From Opitutaceae bacterium (GTDB lineage Bacteria > Verrucomicrobiota > Verrucomicrobiia > Opitutales > Opitutaceae), in contig JABTUS010000005.1 of assembly GCA_015075305.1 (NCBI GenBank), positions 62,001 through 126,000 on the forward strand: DNA of 64,000 bases, given 5' to 3'. Of the stretch, positions 56,135 to 64,000 are shown piece by piece; within the stretch, counting starts at the first letter, position 1, and each line of letters starts with the position of its first letter. A program made the position numbers and the translations under genes. The notes under the pieces are model-generated. The model searched no databases. It saw only the letters and a program-made list of their open reading frames with translations, and was not told where the DNA came from.

Positions 56135-56220
56135 GGAGGGCGGCGTCGTATCAATGCGGATTGGTTCGATCAGCTAAAACGAGTTATGCGAATCCTGCGC
56201 AAGTCTTCTCCGATCGAAGT

Positions 56221-56295
<75 letters not shown>

Positions 56296-56591
56296 ATTCC
56301 ATTTTACCGCAATTACTTACAATTCAATTGATTCTCCAGTTGTCAATTGGCCGTTCGTCCCTGCGGCCTGCATCGAAATAATCCGATGGGCGGGCGAACA
56401 GGATTTGAAGCTATGTCGATCCTTGAATGTGTAAGAACGCGGACAGCGGACGGTATAATACGAAATTTTGCCGTCAAGGTTTCGTTGCAGGCACCCATCT
56501 GGCTGGGAAGGGCAACATCAGCCAGGGAAGGCCTCCCGCGCAAACTTGCCAGTGCCGAACGTCCCGCATTCAAAAGTGTGCGCAGATTGCT
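56296..56591. other. Intergenic region before the sulfatase-fold gene
   Basis: A hairpin caattga/tcaattg lies at 56325-56349 with an 11-nt loop. A perfect TATAAT occurs at 56454-56459, but no good -35 lies 16-18 bases before it. The frame of the next gene is open through part of this region, yet its residues there look non-coding. Confidence 0.4.
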
Positions 56592-57800
56592 ATGACCGCC
56601 AAGGACCACGCCAAACTTCCTGACATCCTCTGGATCGTCACAACGCAGTGGCGGGCACAGTCCCTGGGATATGCCGGCGACCCCAACGCGAACACTCCCC
56701 ACCTTGATTCCCTGGCTAGACGCAGCGTGAACTATTCGCAGGCCGTCACGCCTCATCCGTTCGGACCCTTTGCTCGCGCCGCACTGCTCACCGGCCTGAC
56801 TTCGCCGAAGAATGGAGTCCGCGAATACTTCGATCCCCTGCCGCACGGGAGCAGAACGATTGCGCATGAGCTGGGTGAACGCGGATATGACACGGCGTTC
56901 TTCGGAAAGTGGCAGCTCGGCGTGCGTGACAGGCAGGCTCCCCTGGTTGGAGAAACGCACGCCAGGGTCGTCATTCCAAAACACGCGCGGGGCGGCTTTC
57001 ACGAATGGGAGGGCTTTGAAGGCGGATTTCTTCTCAATGATCCCTGGTTGCATGGTTCAGTTGAGCACCCTGTCCCATGCAGAGTGAGCGGGTATCAGAG
57101 CGAGGTTCTTGCAGACCGCGTCCTGGCCTGGCACGAGCGCAGAAAGTCGGATGCATCGAAGCCCTGGTTTGTGCTCTTGAGCCTGGAACCTCCCCATCCG
57201 CCGTATGACGCTCCCGCGAACGGAGTGCAGGCGCTCGACAGCGGCAGGATCGTGCTGCGCCCCAATGTTCCCCGCGGGGGCGAAGCAGAGATTCGGGCAA
57301 GGCGCGAACTTGCGGGCTATCATGCGCACATCACCGCGACCGACGCCGCGATCGGACGCCTGGTCGGCGCCCTGCCGGAGTCGGTCATCGTGGTGTTCAC
57401 CTCGGTCCATGGCGACATGCACGGTTCGCACGGGCTGTTTCGCAAGGGCTGGCCGCATGAGGAAAGCATTCGAATTCCGCTGCTCGTTCGGAGTGCGCCC
57501 GTTCCGCCTGACACCATCTCCGTCAGTGACGAACCTGTCTCCCTGCTCGACCTTTTCCCGATGACACTTTCCTGGGCGGAAGGCAAAGCCTGGCGCTGCG
57601 AGCGAAGCGAAGCACTGATCTCCATGCCATCCGTCGTTTCGCTGCCGCATCAATGCGATCGCATCTGGAGGGGACGGAGGTCCCTGATGCGGAAGGTCGT
57701 CATCGCCGCGGACGGCGAAGACTGGCTGGACTTTGATCTGGCTGCGGACCCCCATGAACTGAAAAACCGGTCGCGGACCCGTGGTGGCGGAACTGTGTAG
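56592..57800 (+). CDS. Sulfatase-fold protein lacking active-site residues (probable pseudoenzyme)
   Basis: The protein has 402 residues from ATG 56592. The sulfatase/alkaline-phosphatase fold is recognisable (ILWIVTTQWRAQSLGYAGD, RAALLTGLTSPKNGVREYFD, VVFTSVHGDMHGSHGLFRKG, FVLLSLEPPHPPYD). The key residues are changed: Thr17-Thr18 replace the metal-binding Asp-Asp, the C/S-x-P-S-R signature is GPFAR, so no formylglycine can form, and Val272 replaces the Asp of the SDHG motif. There is no signal peptide. It may be a non-catalytic binding protein or a diverged enzyme. No frameshift or stop is present, so the gene appears to be maintained. Confidence 0.8.
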   Translation: MTAKDHAKLPDILWIVTTQWRAQSLGYAGDPNANTPHLDSLARRSVNYSQAVTPHPFGPFARAALLTGLTSPKNGVREYFDPLPHGSRTIAHELGERGYDTAFFGKWQLGVRDRQAPLVGETHARVVIPKHARGGFHEWEGFEGGFLLNDPWLHGSVEHPVPCRVSGYQSEVLADRVLAWHERRKSDASKPWFVLLSLEPPHPPYDAPANGVQALDSGRIVLRPNVPRGGEAEIRARRELAGYHAHITATDAAIGRLVGALPESVIVVFTSVHGDMHGSHGLFRKGWPHEESIRIPLLVRSAPVPPDTISVSDEPVSLLDLFPMTLSWAEGKAWRCERSEALISMPSVVSLPHQCDRIWRGRRSLMRKVVIAADGEDWLDFDLAADPHELKNRSRTRGGGTV

Positions 57801-57929
57801 TTGAGGCGCCGATACAACTTCGGGCGGCTGACGGCTCCGCAACAGCAGGAACGTGTGCGGAATGCGCGGGCTTCCGCAAAATTGCCGCTTGCAGACGCCG
57901 GGCTTGCCTGCGCTCATGGCTGTTTTCAC

Positions 57930-59073
57930 ATGATTGCTCCTGAAACATTTTCCCATATCGAGAACATCAAGAAGCGTGCCGGCCACCTGTGGAGGTTTCT
58001 TTGACGTCGAGCAGAAGCAGCGCGAAATTGAGGCGATGGAGGCCCAGATGGGCGCTCCCGCATTCTGGGACAACAACGAGCGAGCCCAGAAACACATCGC
58101 CAAATTGAATGGGCTCAAGCGGGCGGTTGTGCCTGTCGCCGACTTTCACAGGAAGCTGGCGGACGTCGACGTGATGATCGAGCTCATCGAGGCCGCCTCG
58201 GAATCCGAACGCGAAGTCTATTCGACTGAACTCGACCAGCAGGTTGCGGCGATGGCCGTGGAACTCGATCAGATTGAGATCGGTGCGTTCCTGACGGGGC
58301 AGTTTGACCGTAACAACGCCATTCTCTCCATCCAGTCCGGGGCCGGTGGCACGGAGTCGAACGACTGGGCCGACATGCTCTTCCGCATGTACACCCGATG
58401 GGCGGATCGCCGGGGCTTCACAGTGGAGGTGCAGGATGTGCAGGCGGGGGACCAGGCGGGAATCAGCCGGGCGACGATGCTGATCAAAGGGGAGAACGCA
58501 TACGGTTATGTGAAGGCCGAGCGCGGTGTGCATCGTCTCGTGCGCATAAGTCCGTTCGACTCGAACCAGCGGCGTCACACTTCATTCTGCGCGATCGATG
58601 TGATCGCGGAGATTGACGACGACATCAAGATCGAGATTCCGGACGATGAGCTGCGCGTCGACGTGTATCGGTCGTCCGGGAAGGGTGGACAGGGGGTCAA
58701 CACCACCGACTCCGCGGTGCGCATCACCCACATCCCTTCGGGTCTTGTGGTCGTCTGCCAGAACGAAAGGTCCCAGTTGAAAAACAAGGCCTCCGCCATG
58801 AGCATCCTGAAGGCCAGGCTCTATGAAAAGCGGCTGGATGAGCAGCGGAGCGAAATGGAGAAGTTCTATGGCGAGAAGGGTGAGATTGGATGGGGAAGCC
58901 AGATCCGCAGCTATGTGCTGCAGCCGTACCAGATGGTGAAGGACCTGCGGACGGGTGTCAGCACCAGCGACACCCAGGGTGTGCTCGACGGTGATCTCGA
59001 TCGTTTCATCACGGCATGGCTGCGCGCGGGCTGTCCCCGGCACAGAAACAAGGACATCCAGATGGACGAGTAG
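57930..59073 (+). CDS. prfB: Peptide chain release factor 2 with programmed +1 frameshift
   Basis: Translation should start at ATG 57930 and reach an in-frame UGA at 58002-58004 after 24 codons. The slippery site is CTT TGA C with a Shine-Dalgarno-like GGAGG at 57991-57995, three bases before CTT. This is the classical RF2 autoregulatory frameshift. After slipping, reading continues from GAC 58003 ([13 protein letters not shown]). The full product has about 380 residues. The GGQ motif (SGKGGQGVN) and the stop-recognition tripeptide SPF (VRISPFDS) are present. RF2 releases at UGA and UAA. Confidence 0.95.
57991..58005 (+). promoter_or_regulatory. prfB programmed frameshift signal
   Basis: GGAGG, three thymines, CTT, TGA, C. 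The internal Shine-Dalgarno element and slippery CUU before a UGA let low RF2 levels favour +1 slippage, so RF2 controls its own synthesis. Spacing equals that of the well-known E. coli site. Confidence 0.93.
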
Positions 59074-59303
59074 TCACCGGCATTCCGTGGGCAACAATCG
59101 TGCGATGCGGGTGCGAGGTTATTTCAACTCTCGAATGCTGGCCGGCGGCCGGGATGCTCATGCGGACGCCGGGGATGTGGATTCAACGCAAGTTTTGCGA
59201 TTGCGGCCAAACTGGTGTTCCACGACGTTCGCATGCAATCCTCTCCTGTAGTCGTCGCAAGGTCATGCACCTTCCCCGGGGCTGCAATTACTTCACCGCA
59301 ATC

Positions 59304-60236
59304 ATGAAACTACTCCTGACCGCCGTGGCGCTCGCAATGGCTACTCCGCTCCTTTCGGCGGAGCGAATCGCTGTGATTCCCAAGGGAACCACGCACAATT
59401 TTTGGAAGTCAGTGGAGGCCGGTGCGCTTCGGGCGGGAAAGGAACTCGGGGTCGAAATCAAATGGAAGGGCCCGCTGAAGGAGGACGACCGCGCCCAGCA
59501 GATCAGTCTGGTCGAGCAATTTGTCGCCTCGGGAGTGTCAGCGATCGTACTCGCCCCACTTGATGACATTGCCCTGCGCGCGCCGGTGCGCAGTGCGGCG
59601 GAGAGAAAAATTCCCGTGGTCATTTTCGATTCACCTCTCAAGGCGGACTCCGGGAAGGATTTTGTGAGCCTTGTGGCGACAGACAACCGGCGGGGTGGCA
59701 GGCTTGCCGGGGAGGAGATGGCGAGGCTTCTTGGAGGAAAGGGGAAGGTCGTCCTTCTGCGCTGCATGGAAGGTTCGGCGAGCACCACCGACAGGGAGGA
59801 GGGGTTTCTGGAGGTGATTGCGCGAAGTCCGGGAATTGAGATCACCGTGAAGAATCGTTATGCAGGCCCCACCGTGTCCACCGCCCAGGATGCTGCGATG
59901 AATCTCCTCGACCGGATTCGTGAGGCTGATGGCATTTTCTGCCCGAACGAATCGTCCACGCACGGCATGCTGCTGGCGCTTCGCCAGACGGGACTGGCCG
60001 GCAAACGAACTTTCGTTGGCTTTGACGCATCGCCCGTGCTGCTGTCGGCACTGCAGCGCGGCGACATCCAGGCGCTCGTGGCCCAGAATCCGACCCGCAT
60101 GGGATATCTTGGTGTCGTGACTGCGGTGAAGGCCGTTCGTGGCGAGCCGGTGGAGACATCCATTGACACGGGATGCGTGCTTGTCACGCGTTCGAACATC
60201 AATGACGCCGCGGTTCGAGAGGTGCTGGGAAGGTAG
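59304..60236 (+). CDS. Sugar ABC transporter substrate-binding protein (ribose-type)
   Basis: The protein has 310 residues from ATG 59304. A clear signal peptide (MKLLLTAVALAMATPLLSA) leads to a type I periplasmic-binding fold: RIAVIPKGTTHNFWKSVEAG, VSAIVLAPLDD, IPVVIFDSPL, GIFCPNESSTHGML and FVGFDASPVLLSAL. It binds a sugar or sugar-like ligand; the ligand is unknown. The ATPase and permease genes follow, giving a complete importer. The frame is open far upstream into prfB, but that part is not used. Confidence 0.92.
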   Translation: MKLLLTAVALAMATPLLSAERIAVIPKGTTHNFWKSVEAGALRAGKELGVEIKWKGPLKEDDRAQQISLVEQFVASGVSAIVLAPLDDIALRAPVRSAAERKIPVVIFDSPLKADSGKDFVSLVATDNRRGGRLAGEEMARLLGGKGKVVLLRCMEGSASTTDREEGFLEVIARSPGIEITVKNRYAGPTVSTAQDAAMNLLDRIREADGIFCPNESSTHGMLLALRQTGLAGKRTFVGFDASPVLLSALQRGDIQALVAQNPTRMGYLGVVTAVKAVRGEPVETSIDTGCVLVTRSNINDAAVREVLGR

Positions 60237-60246
60237 CCGTCAGGCG

Positions 60247-61731
60247 ATGCCTGTTGCGCGACTCCGCCTTTCGGCGATTCACAAGTCTTTTGGAGCGACC
60301 CAGGCGCTCAAGGGGGTTGATCTCGAAATTGGAGCAGGGGAGGTCCATGGAGTGATCGGCGAAAATGGCGCAGGCAAGAGCACCCTGATGAAGGTTCTGG
60401 CTGGCGCCGTCACCGCTGACTCTGGTGTGATGGAGCTGGATGGCAGGCGTTTCGCGCCGGCCAGTCCGCTGGAAGCCCGGCGCGCGGGAGTCGTGATGGT
60501 GAATCAGGAACTCGCCATCGCGCCGCACCTGACGGTCGTGGAGAATATTGTGCTTGGCGACGAACCGGGGCGATTTTTTGTCAGGCGCGGCCAGGCGCGC
60601 CGGCGCGCGCAGGACGCGCTTTCCCGGTTGGGTCGATCCGACATCCCCCTGGATGCGCGTGCGGGGAGTCTTGGTGTTGCCGAGCAGCAACTCGTTGAAA
60701 TTGCACGGGCGTTTGCGCTCGGCTGCCGCGTCCTGATTCTCGACGAACCAACCAGCAGCCTGACCGCTGCCGACGCCGCGGCGCTTTTCCGACTGGTCCG
60801 TGCGCTTCGCGATCAAGGTGAGTCGATCATTCATATTTCACACTTTCTCGAGGAAGTGCAGGTGCTGACGGATCGGTACACGGTGCTGCGCGATGGATTG
60901 ACTGTCGCCACCGGTGAGACCTCGAAAAGCAATCCAAGCGAACTCGCCCAGCTCATGGTGGGACGAAGGATTGACGAACTCTATTCGCGCAGCCGGCGCA
61001 CCCCTGGCGAGGTGGTCCTTCGGGCCATGACATTGAGGGGCCGGCGCCGAAACGTGTCCGCGAGCCTTGATCTTCGACGCGGAGAGGTGCTGGGAATCGC
61101 GGGTCTCGTTGGAGCCGGACGAAGTGAACTGCTGCGCATGCTCTTCGGCCTCGATTCACCGCAGTCCGGAAGGGTGCAGATTGAGGGTGACGACCGCCAT
61201 TCAAACCCGATGCATCGCTGGCAGGCCGGAGTGGGAATGTTGAGTGAGGACCGCAAATCGGAGGGACTGGCCCTCAATCTTTCAATTGAAGAGAACCTCA
61301 CGCTTCCCCGGCTTGGAGTCTGGTTGAGCCCCGGGCTATTGGAGACGGAAGCGGCCGGGTGGATCCAGCAACTGGGCATCCGCTGCACCGGGCCCCGTCA
61401 GGCTGCGATTGAGCTGTCCGGTGGCAACCAGCAGAAGATCGCGCTGGGGCGCCTTCTCAGAAACGATTGCGAAGTTCTGCTGCTCGACGAGCCGACGCGT
61501 GGGGTCGATCTCGGGGCGAAGCAGAGCATCTATCGACTCATTGACGAACTGGCTGGGAAGGGCAGGGCGATCATCATGGTAAGCAGCTACCTGCCGGAGC
61601 TTCTCGGCACCTGTGATCGCATCGCGGTCATGTGTCGTGGGCAACTGGGTCCGGCCAAGGACGTCGGGGAATGGGATGAGCATCGCATCATGCTCGCGGC
61701 ATCGGGGTCGCATGGCGCAGAGATCACGTAG
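60247..61731 (+). CDS. Sugar ABC transporter ATP-binding protein (two ATPase domains)
   Basis: The protein has 494 residues from ATG 60247. It contains two nucleotide-binding domains as in RbsA/MglA. Domain 1 has Walker A GENGAGKST, a signature-like LGVAEQQLVEIARAFA, and Walker B LILDEPTSSL. Domain 2 has a degenerate P-loop GLVGAGRSELL, signature LSGGNQQKIALGR and LLLDEPTRGVDLG. Domain 2 degeneracy is normal for the group. It sits between binding protein and permease, 10 bases after the former. Confidence 0.95.
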   Translation: MPVARLRLSAIHKSFGATQALKGVDLEIGAGEVHGVIGENGAGKSTLMKVLAGAVTADSGVMELDGRRFAPASPLEARRAGVVMVNQELAIAPHLTVVENIVLGDEPGRFFVRRGQARRRAQDALSRLGRSDIPLDARAGSLGVAEQQLVEIARAFALGCRVLILDEPTSSLTAADAAALFRLVRALRDQGESIIHISHFLEEVQVLTDRYTVLRDGLTVATGETSKSNPSELAQLMVGRRIDELYSRSRRTPGEVVLRAMTLRGRRRNVSASLDLRRGEVLGIAGLVGAGRSELLRMLFGLDSPQSGRVQIEGDDRHSNPMHRWQAGVGMLSEDRKSEGLALNLSIEENLTLPRLGVWLSPGLLETEAAGWIQQLGIRCTGPRQAAIELSGGNQQKIALGRLLRNDCEVLLLDEPTRGVDLGAKQSIYRLIDELAGKGRAIIMVSSYLPELLGTCDRIAVMCRGQLGPAKDVGEWDEHRIMLAASGSHGAEIT

Positions 61732-61764
61732 GGAGCCGCCTTCAGATTTGGACAACGATTCCAC

Positions 61765-62745
61765 ATGAAAGCAAAGAAGCTTCCTTCATCTGCCTCGGCA
61801 TCGGTTGGCCGATGGCTCGCCAGCAGCGGGCCGGTGGTCGGCCTGCTGCTGGTGTGCGCCCTGTTTGCCGCCCTAAGGTACGAGACCTTCGTCACCTGGG
61901 ACAACGCGGCGATCATTCTGCAGCAGACCGCCGTCATTGGAATCGCATCGCTGGGAATGACGCTGGTGATCATTTCCGGCGGCATAGATCTTTCCGTTGG
62001 CTCAATCATCGCCGTGGGCACCGTCGTCATCGCACTCTGCCTGACTGCAGGCATGCCACCCGGCATTGCGGCGGTTTGCGGCATTGCAGCGTCGGCGCTT
62101 TGTGGAGCGATCTCCGGCGCCTTGATAACAGGTCTGAGGCTTCTGCCCTTTGTCGTTACACTTGGCATGATGGGTGCCCTGCGCGGAGCGGCCAAGGGCA
62201 TGGCGGCTGAGCAGCCCATCTACCCGGATGAAACGTGGTTGAGTGCATTCATGCGCCTGGGTGGAGTGGGATCGCTTCCCTTGGGCGTCTGGTTGATGCT
62301 TGGGCTTGCCGTCATGGTGGCGATCCTCTTGAGGCGAACCCGTTTTGGTCGCCACGTCTACGCGGTCGGCTCGAACGAGATGACGGCCCGCCTTTGCGGG
62401 GTTCCCGTCGAGCGGGTGAAATTCCTTGTCTATGTCATCGGAGCCGCCTTTGCAGGCGTGGCATCGGTTCTTCAATTCGGGTATCTGACAGGAGGGGACC
62501 CCACGACGGCTGTGGGGCTCGAGTTGAACATTATTGCCGCGGTCGTCATCGGAGGCGCGAGCCTGTCCGGCGGGCAGGGCGGCGTGCTCGGCACGCTGGT
62601 TGGCGCGGTCATCATGAGTGTCGTGGCAAATGGCTGCACAAAACTCGGACTGGCCAACTGGGTGCAGGAAATTGTCACCGGAATCATCATTGTCGCCGCG
62701 GTCCTGCTCGACTCGCTGCGCCGGCGATCGGACAGGCAGGGGTGA
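61765..62745 (+). CDS. Sugar ABC transporter permease (RbsC-type)
   Basis: The protein has 326 residues with eight or so membrane helices. The conserved coupling region contains GMTLVIISGGIDLSVGSII, typical of the RbsC/AraH/XylH permeases, and later VERVKFLVYVIGAAFAG and VIGGASLSGGQGGVLGTL. It forms a homodimeric channel for the preceding binding protein and ATPase. It ends the three-gene operon and is convergent with the MgtC-like gene. Confidence 0.95.
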   Translation: MKAKKLPSSASASVGRWLASSGPVVGLLLVCALFAALRYETFVTWDNAAIILQQTAVIGIASLGMTLVIISGGIDLSVGSIIAVGTVVIALCLTAGMPPGIAAVCGIAASALCGAISGALITGLRLLPFVVTLGMMGALRGAAKGMAAEQPIYPDETWLSAFMRLGGVGSLPLGVWLMLGLAVMVAILLRRTRFGRHVYAVGSNEMTARLCGVPVERVKFLVYVIGAAFAGVASVLQFGYLTGGDPTTAVGLELNIIAAVVIGGASLSGGQGGVLGTLVGAVIMSVVANGCTKLGLANWVQEIVTGIIIVAAVLLDSLRRRSDRQG

Positions 62746-62786
62746 AGTGGGAATGGATTGGGCGGATGGATCCGCGGAGCGGGGCG

Positions 62787-63464
62787 CTAGCGTATTTGAA
62801 CAGTCAATACATCCGGCTCCGCCGCCAGGATCGCCGCGATCTCCTGCGGAGTGGGGTGGTGCCGGTCCCTGAAGCGGATGTTCACCACACTGGTCTGCGT
62901 CTCGCCCCGGTTGTCGTGAAGGACCTCCGTGAGCAGCGGACTCAGGTGTCTGGATTGGAGCTTTTCGAGGATCTGTTCGTGTACGGCGGCCCCCCTTTTT
63001 GTCACCACAGTGAGTGCAAAAGTCTGTTCATTGCGGATTCGGGATCCGATGAAAGGCAGCGCGTAAAGAACGACCGCCGCCACAAGCACGCTGCACATGC
63101 CCAGGAACATCTGTCCGCTGCCGAAGCAGAATCCGATGACTGTTGAAAACCACATCAGCGCCGCCGTGGTCACACCCTGGACGGAAGGACCGTGCCGGAT
63201 GATGACACCCGCCCCCAGGAATCCCATCCCGGTCAGAATTCCCGCACCGAGGCGACCCGGATCCGGACGCCAGCCCTGCGCAGGTCCACTGACGTGCGAG
63301 GTGTAGTAGATGTCGGAGAGGATCATGGTGATGGTTGCCGCCATGCAAACGAGGATGATGGTGCGAAGCCCCGCGGCGCGGCCCCGCCTCTCGCGTTCGA
63401 GACCGAGGAGAAGACCGGCGAGGAACGAGGCTGCAACGCGTTGAAGGATGTCGGCGATTTCCAT
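62787..63464 (-). CDS. MgtC/SapB-family membrane protein
   Basis: The protein has 225 residues. The N-terminal membrane domain has the family marks SFLAGLLLGLERERRGRAAG, LRTIILVCMAATITMIL and GILTGMGFLGAGVIIR. A cytosolic C-terminal domain of about 80 residues follows (FALTVVTKRGAAVHEQILEK), ACT-like. Members are linked to magnesium homeostasis and, in Salmonella, to ATP synthase inhibition. The role here is not known. Confidence 0.9.
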   Translation of the reverse strand: MEIADILQRVAASFLAGLLLGLERERRGRAAGLRTIILVCMAATITMILSDIYYTSHVSGPAQGWRPDPGRLGAGILTGMGFLGAGVIIRHGPSVQGVTTAALMWFSTVIGFCFGSGQMFLGMCSVLVAAVVLYALPFIGSRIRNEQTFALTVVTKRGAAVHEQILEKLQSRHLSPLLTEVLHDNRGETQTSVVNIRFRDRHHPTPQEIAAILAAEPDVLTVQIR

Positions 63465-63672
63465 GGCGAGACTGATCTGAAAGCGGGCCTGTACCTAGGA
63501 CGGACCCGTGACGGAGGCAAGCGCACCGGAGCCATGTGAGGACACTGCCTGTTTCATGGGGCGAAGTTTTTTTGGGAAAATCCTAGTCAATCCTCTTCGG
63601 AAAGACTACCGTCAAGGTTCGCGCGACCGCATGCTTGTGCCTCAAGAGCCCCGCTGGACTGCAAGAGGCGCA

Positions 63673-64000
63673 TGAAAAAAGTCGGCAGTCCCATTCAATC
63701 TATGAAACATGGCGCTATTCCAGGTTGGTTGCTGGCGGGATTCTTTGCAATGGCGGTGGCCACTCAGGCCGCGCCCATTTCCTCGGGCGAAAACAAGGAT
63801 GGCACCATCATCGCCGGTGGCACGGAATCCTGGACCTTCACCGTCGCGGTGAACCAGACCATCGATCTTGCCGTCGGCGAACTCAGTGGCGGCACGAGTT
63901 TCAGTCCGAAAGTGCAGTTGTTCGGTCCAACCAACAATCTCATCACCTACGATTCAGGGGGGACGAGTGCGCGCATCAACCCGTACAGGGCGACGGTTGC
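63673..64000 (+). CDS. N-terminal part of an exported protein (runs off the window)
   Basis: A frame opens at ATG 63673 and stays open to the right edge (109 codons seen). A signal peptide is likely (WLLAGFFAMAVATQAAP). The mature part begins GTIIAGGTESWTFTVAVN and continues with QTIDLAVGEL, PKVQLFGPTNNLITYD. This pattern resembles a pre-peptidase C-terminal (PPC)-type beta domain, which often occurs in secreted proteins. An ATG ten codons later is an alternative start. The rest lies outside the window. Confidence 0.7.

Noticed and set aside
57934-59073. prfB as a single frame from 57934
   Set aside because: It would ignore the conserved frameshift signal and the 24-codon leader frame that starts at ATG 57930.
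59016-59303. N-terminal extension of the sugar-binding protein
   Set aside because: The residues are Cys/Arg-rich and non-conserved in character, overlap prfB, and would bury the clear signal peptide that starts at 59304.

Overview
The window looks like chromosomal DNA of a GC-rich Verrucomicrobiota bacterium, most likely of the Opitutaceae or a close relative. This is inferred from gene content, not from a marker search. Pointers are a Verru_Chthon-type pseudopilin cassette, secreted proteins with LamG and Ig-like domains, sulfatases, a long-form PurF, and a lexA-imuA-imuB-dnaE2 cassette whose operators resemble the LexA motif I recall for this phylum. No rRNA, CRISPR array, IS element or prophage was recognised.

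Layout. 1-2643: the end of a glycosidase-like gene, a long intergenic stretch with a composite palindromic repeat, tRNA-Ala(CGC), a broken ADP-ribosylglycohydrolase gene and a DeoR-type regulator coupled to a GT4 glycosyltransferase. 3773-7232: a small holin-like membrane protein, dihydrolipoamide dehydrogenase and a secreted Cys-type sulfatase. 7299-13159: the SOS mutagenesis operon. 13205-17047: a YdbH-like envelope protein without a clear start codon, a four-helix-bundle/zinc-finger protein laced with 9-bp GATC repeats, infA and a Xer recombinase. 17132-23891: purF-purM, two divergent DEAD-box helicases and a RibD/DHFR-fold reductase. 24017-26000: gmd-fcl, which make GDP-L-fucose. 26109-34506: an M48 protease, a nuclease/phosphatase-fold protein, lipoproteins, HemW, an M23 peptidase and a SNF2 helicase. 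34808-39724: a 1,638-residue subtilisin-like protein. 39785-48116: dxs, xseB, hisF, an unknown toroid-type protein, rho and acs. 48267-54611: six pseudopilin-type genes in one operon. 54614-64000: a polytopic membrane protein, tRNA(CAT), a sulfatase-fold pseudoenzyme, prfB with a programmed +1 frameshift, a ribose-type ABC importer, an MgtC-family protein and the start of a secreted protein.

How the parts fit. Most genes are housekeeping, often coupled by ATGA-type overlaps. Accessory interest lies in (i) the pseudopilin operon of unknown function, (ii) the DNA-damage cassette with twin operators, one of which covers the probable start codon, (iii) the sulfatase-like protein that has lost its nucleophile and metal ligands, and (iv) short repeats: the 587-776 palindromic element, the exact 9-bp GATC arrays at 14834-15520, and a perfect hairpin whose loop is a stop codon at 28356-28384. 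All calls come from reading the sequence and remembered family motifs; no database search was run. Where the longest open frame began with TTG, I moved the start to a better supported downstream ATG or GTG and say so.
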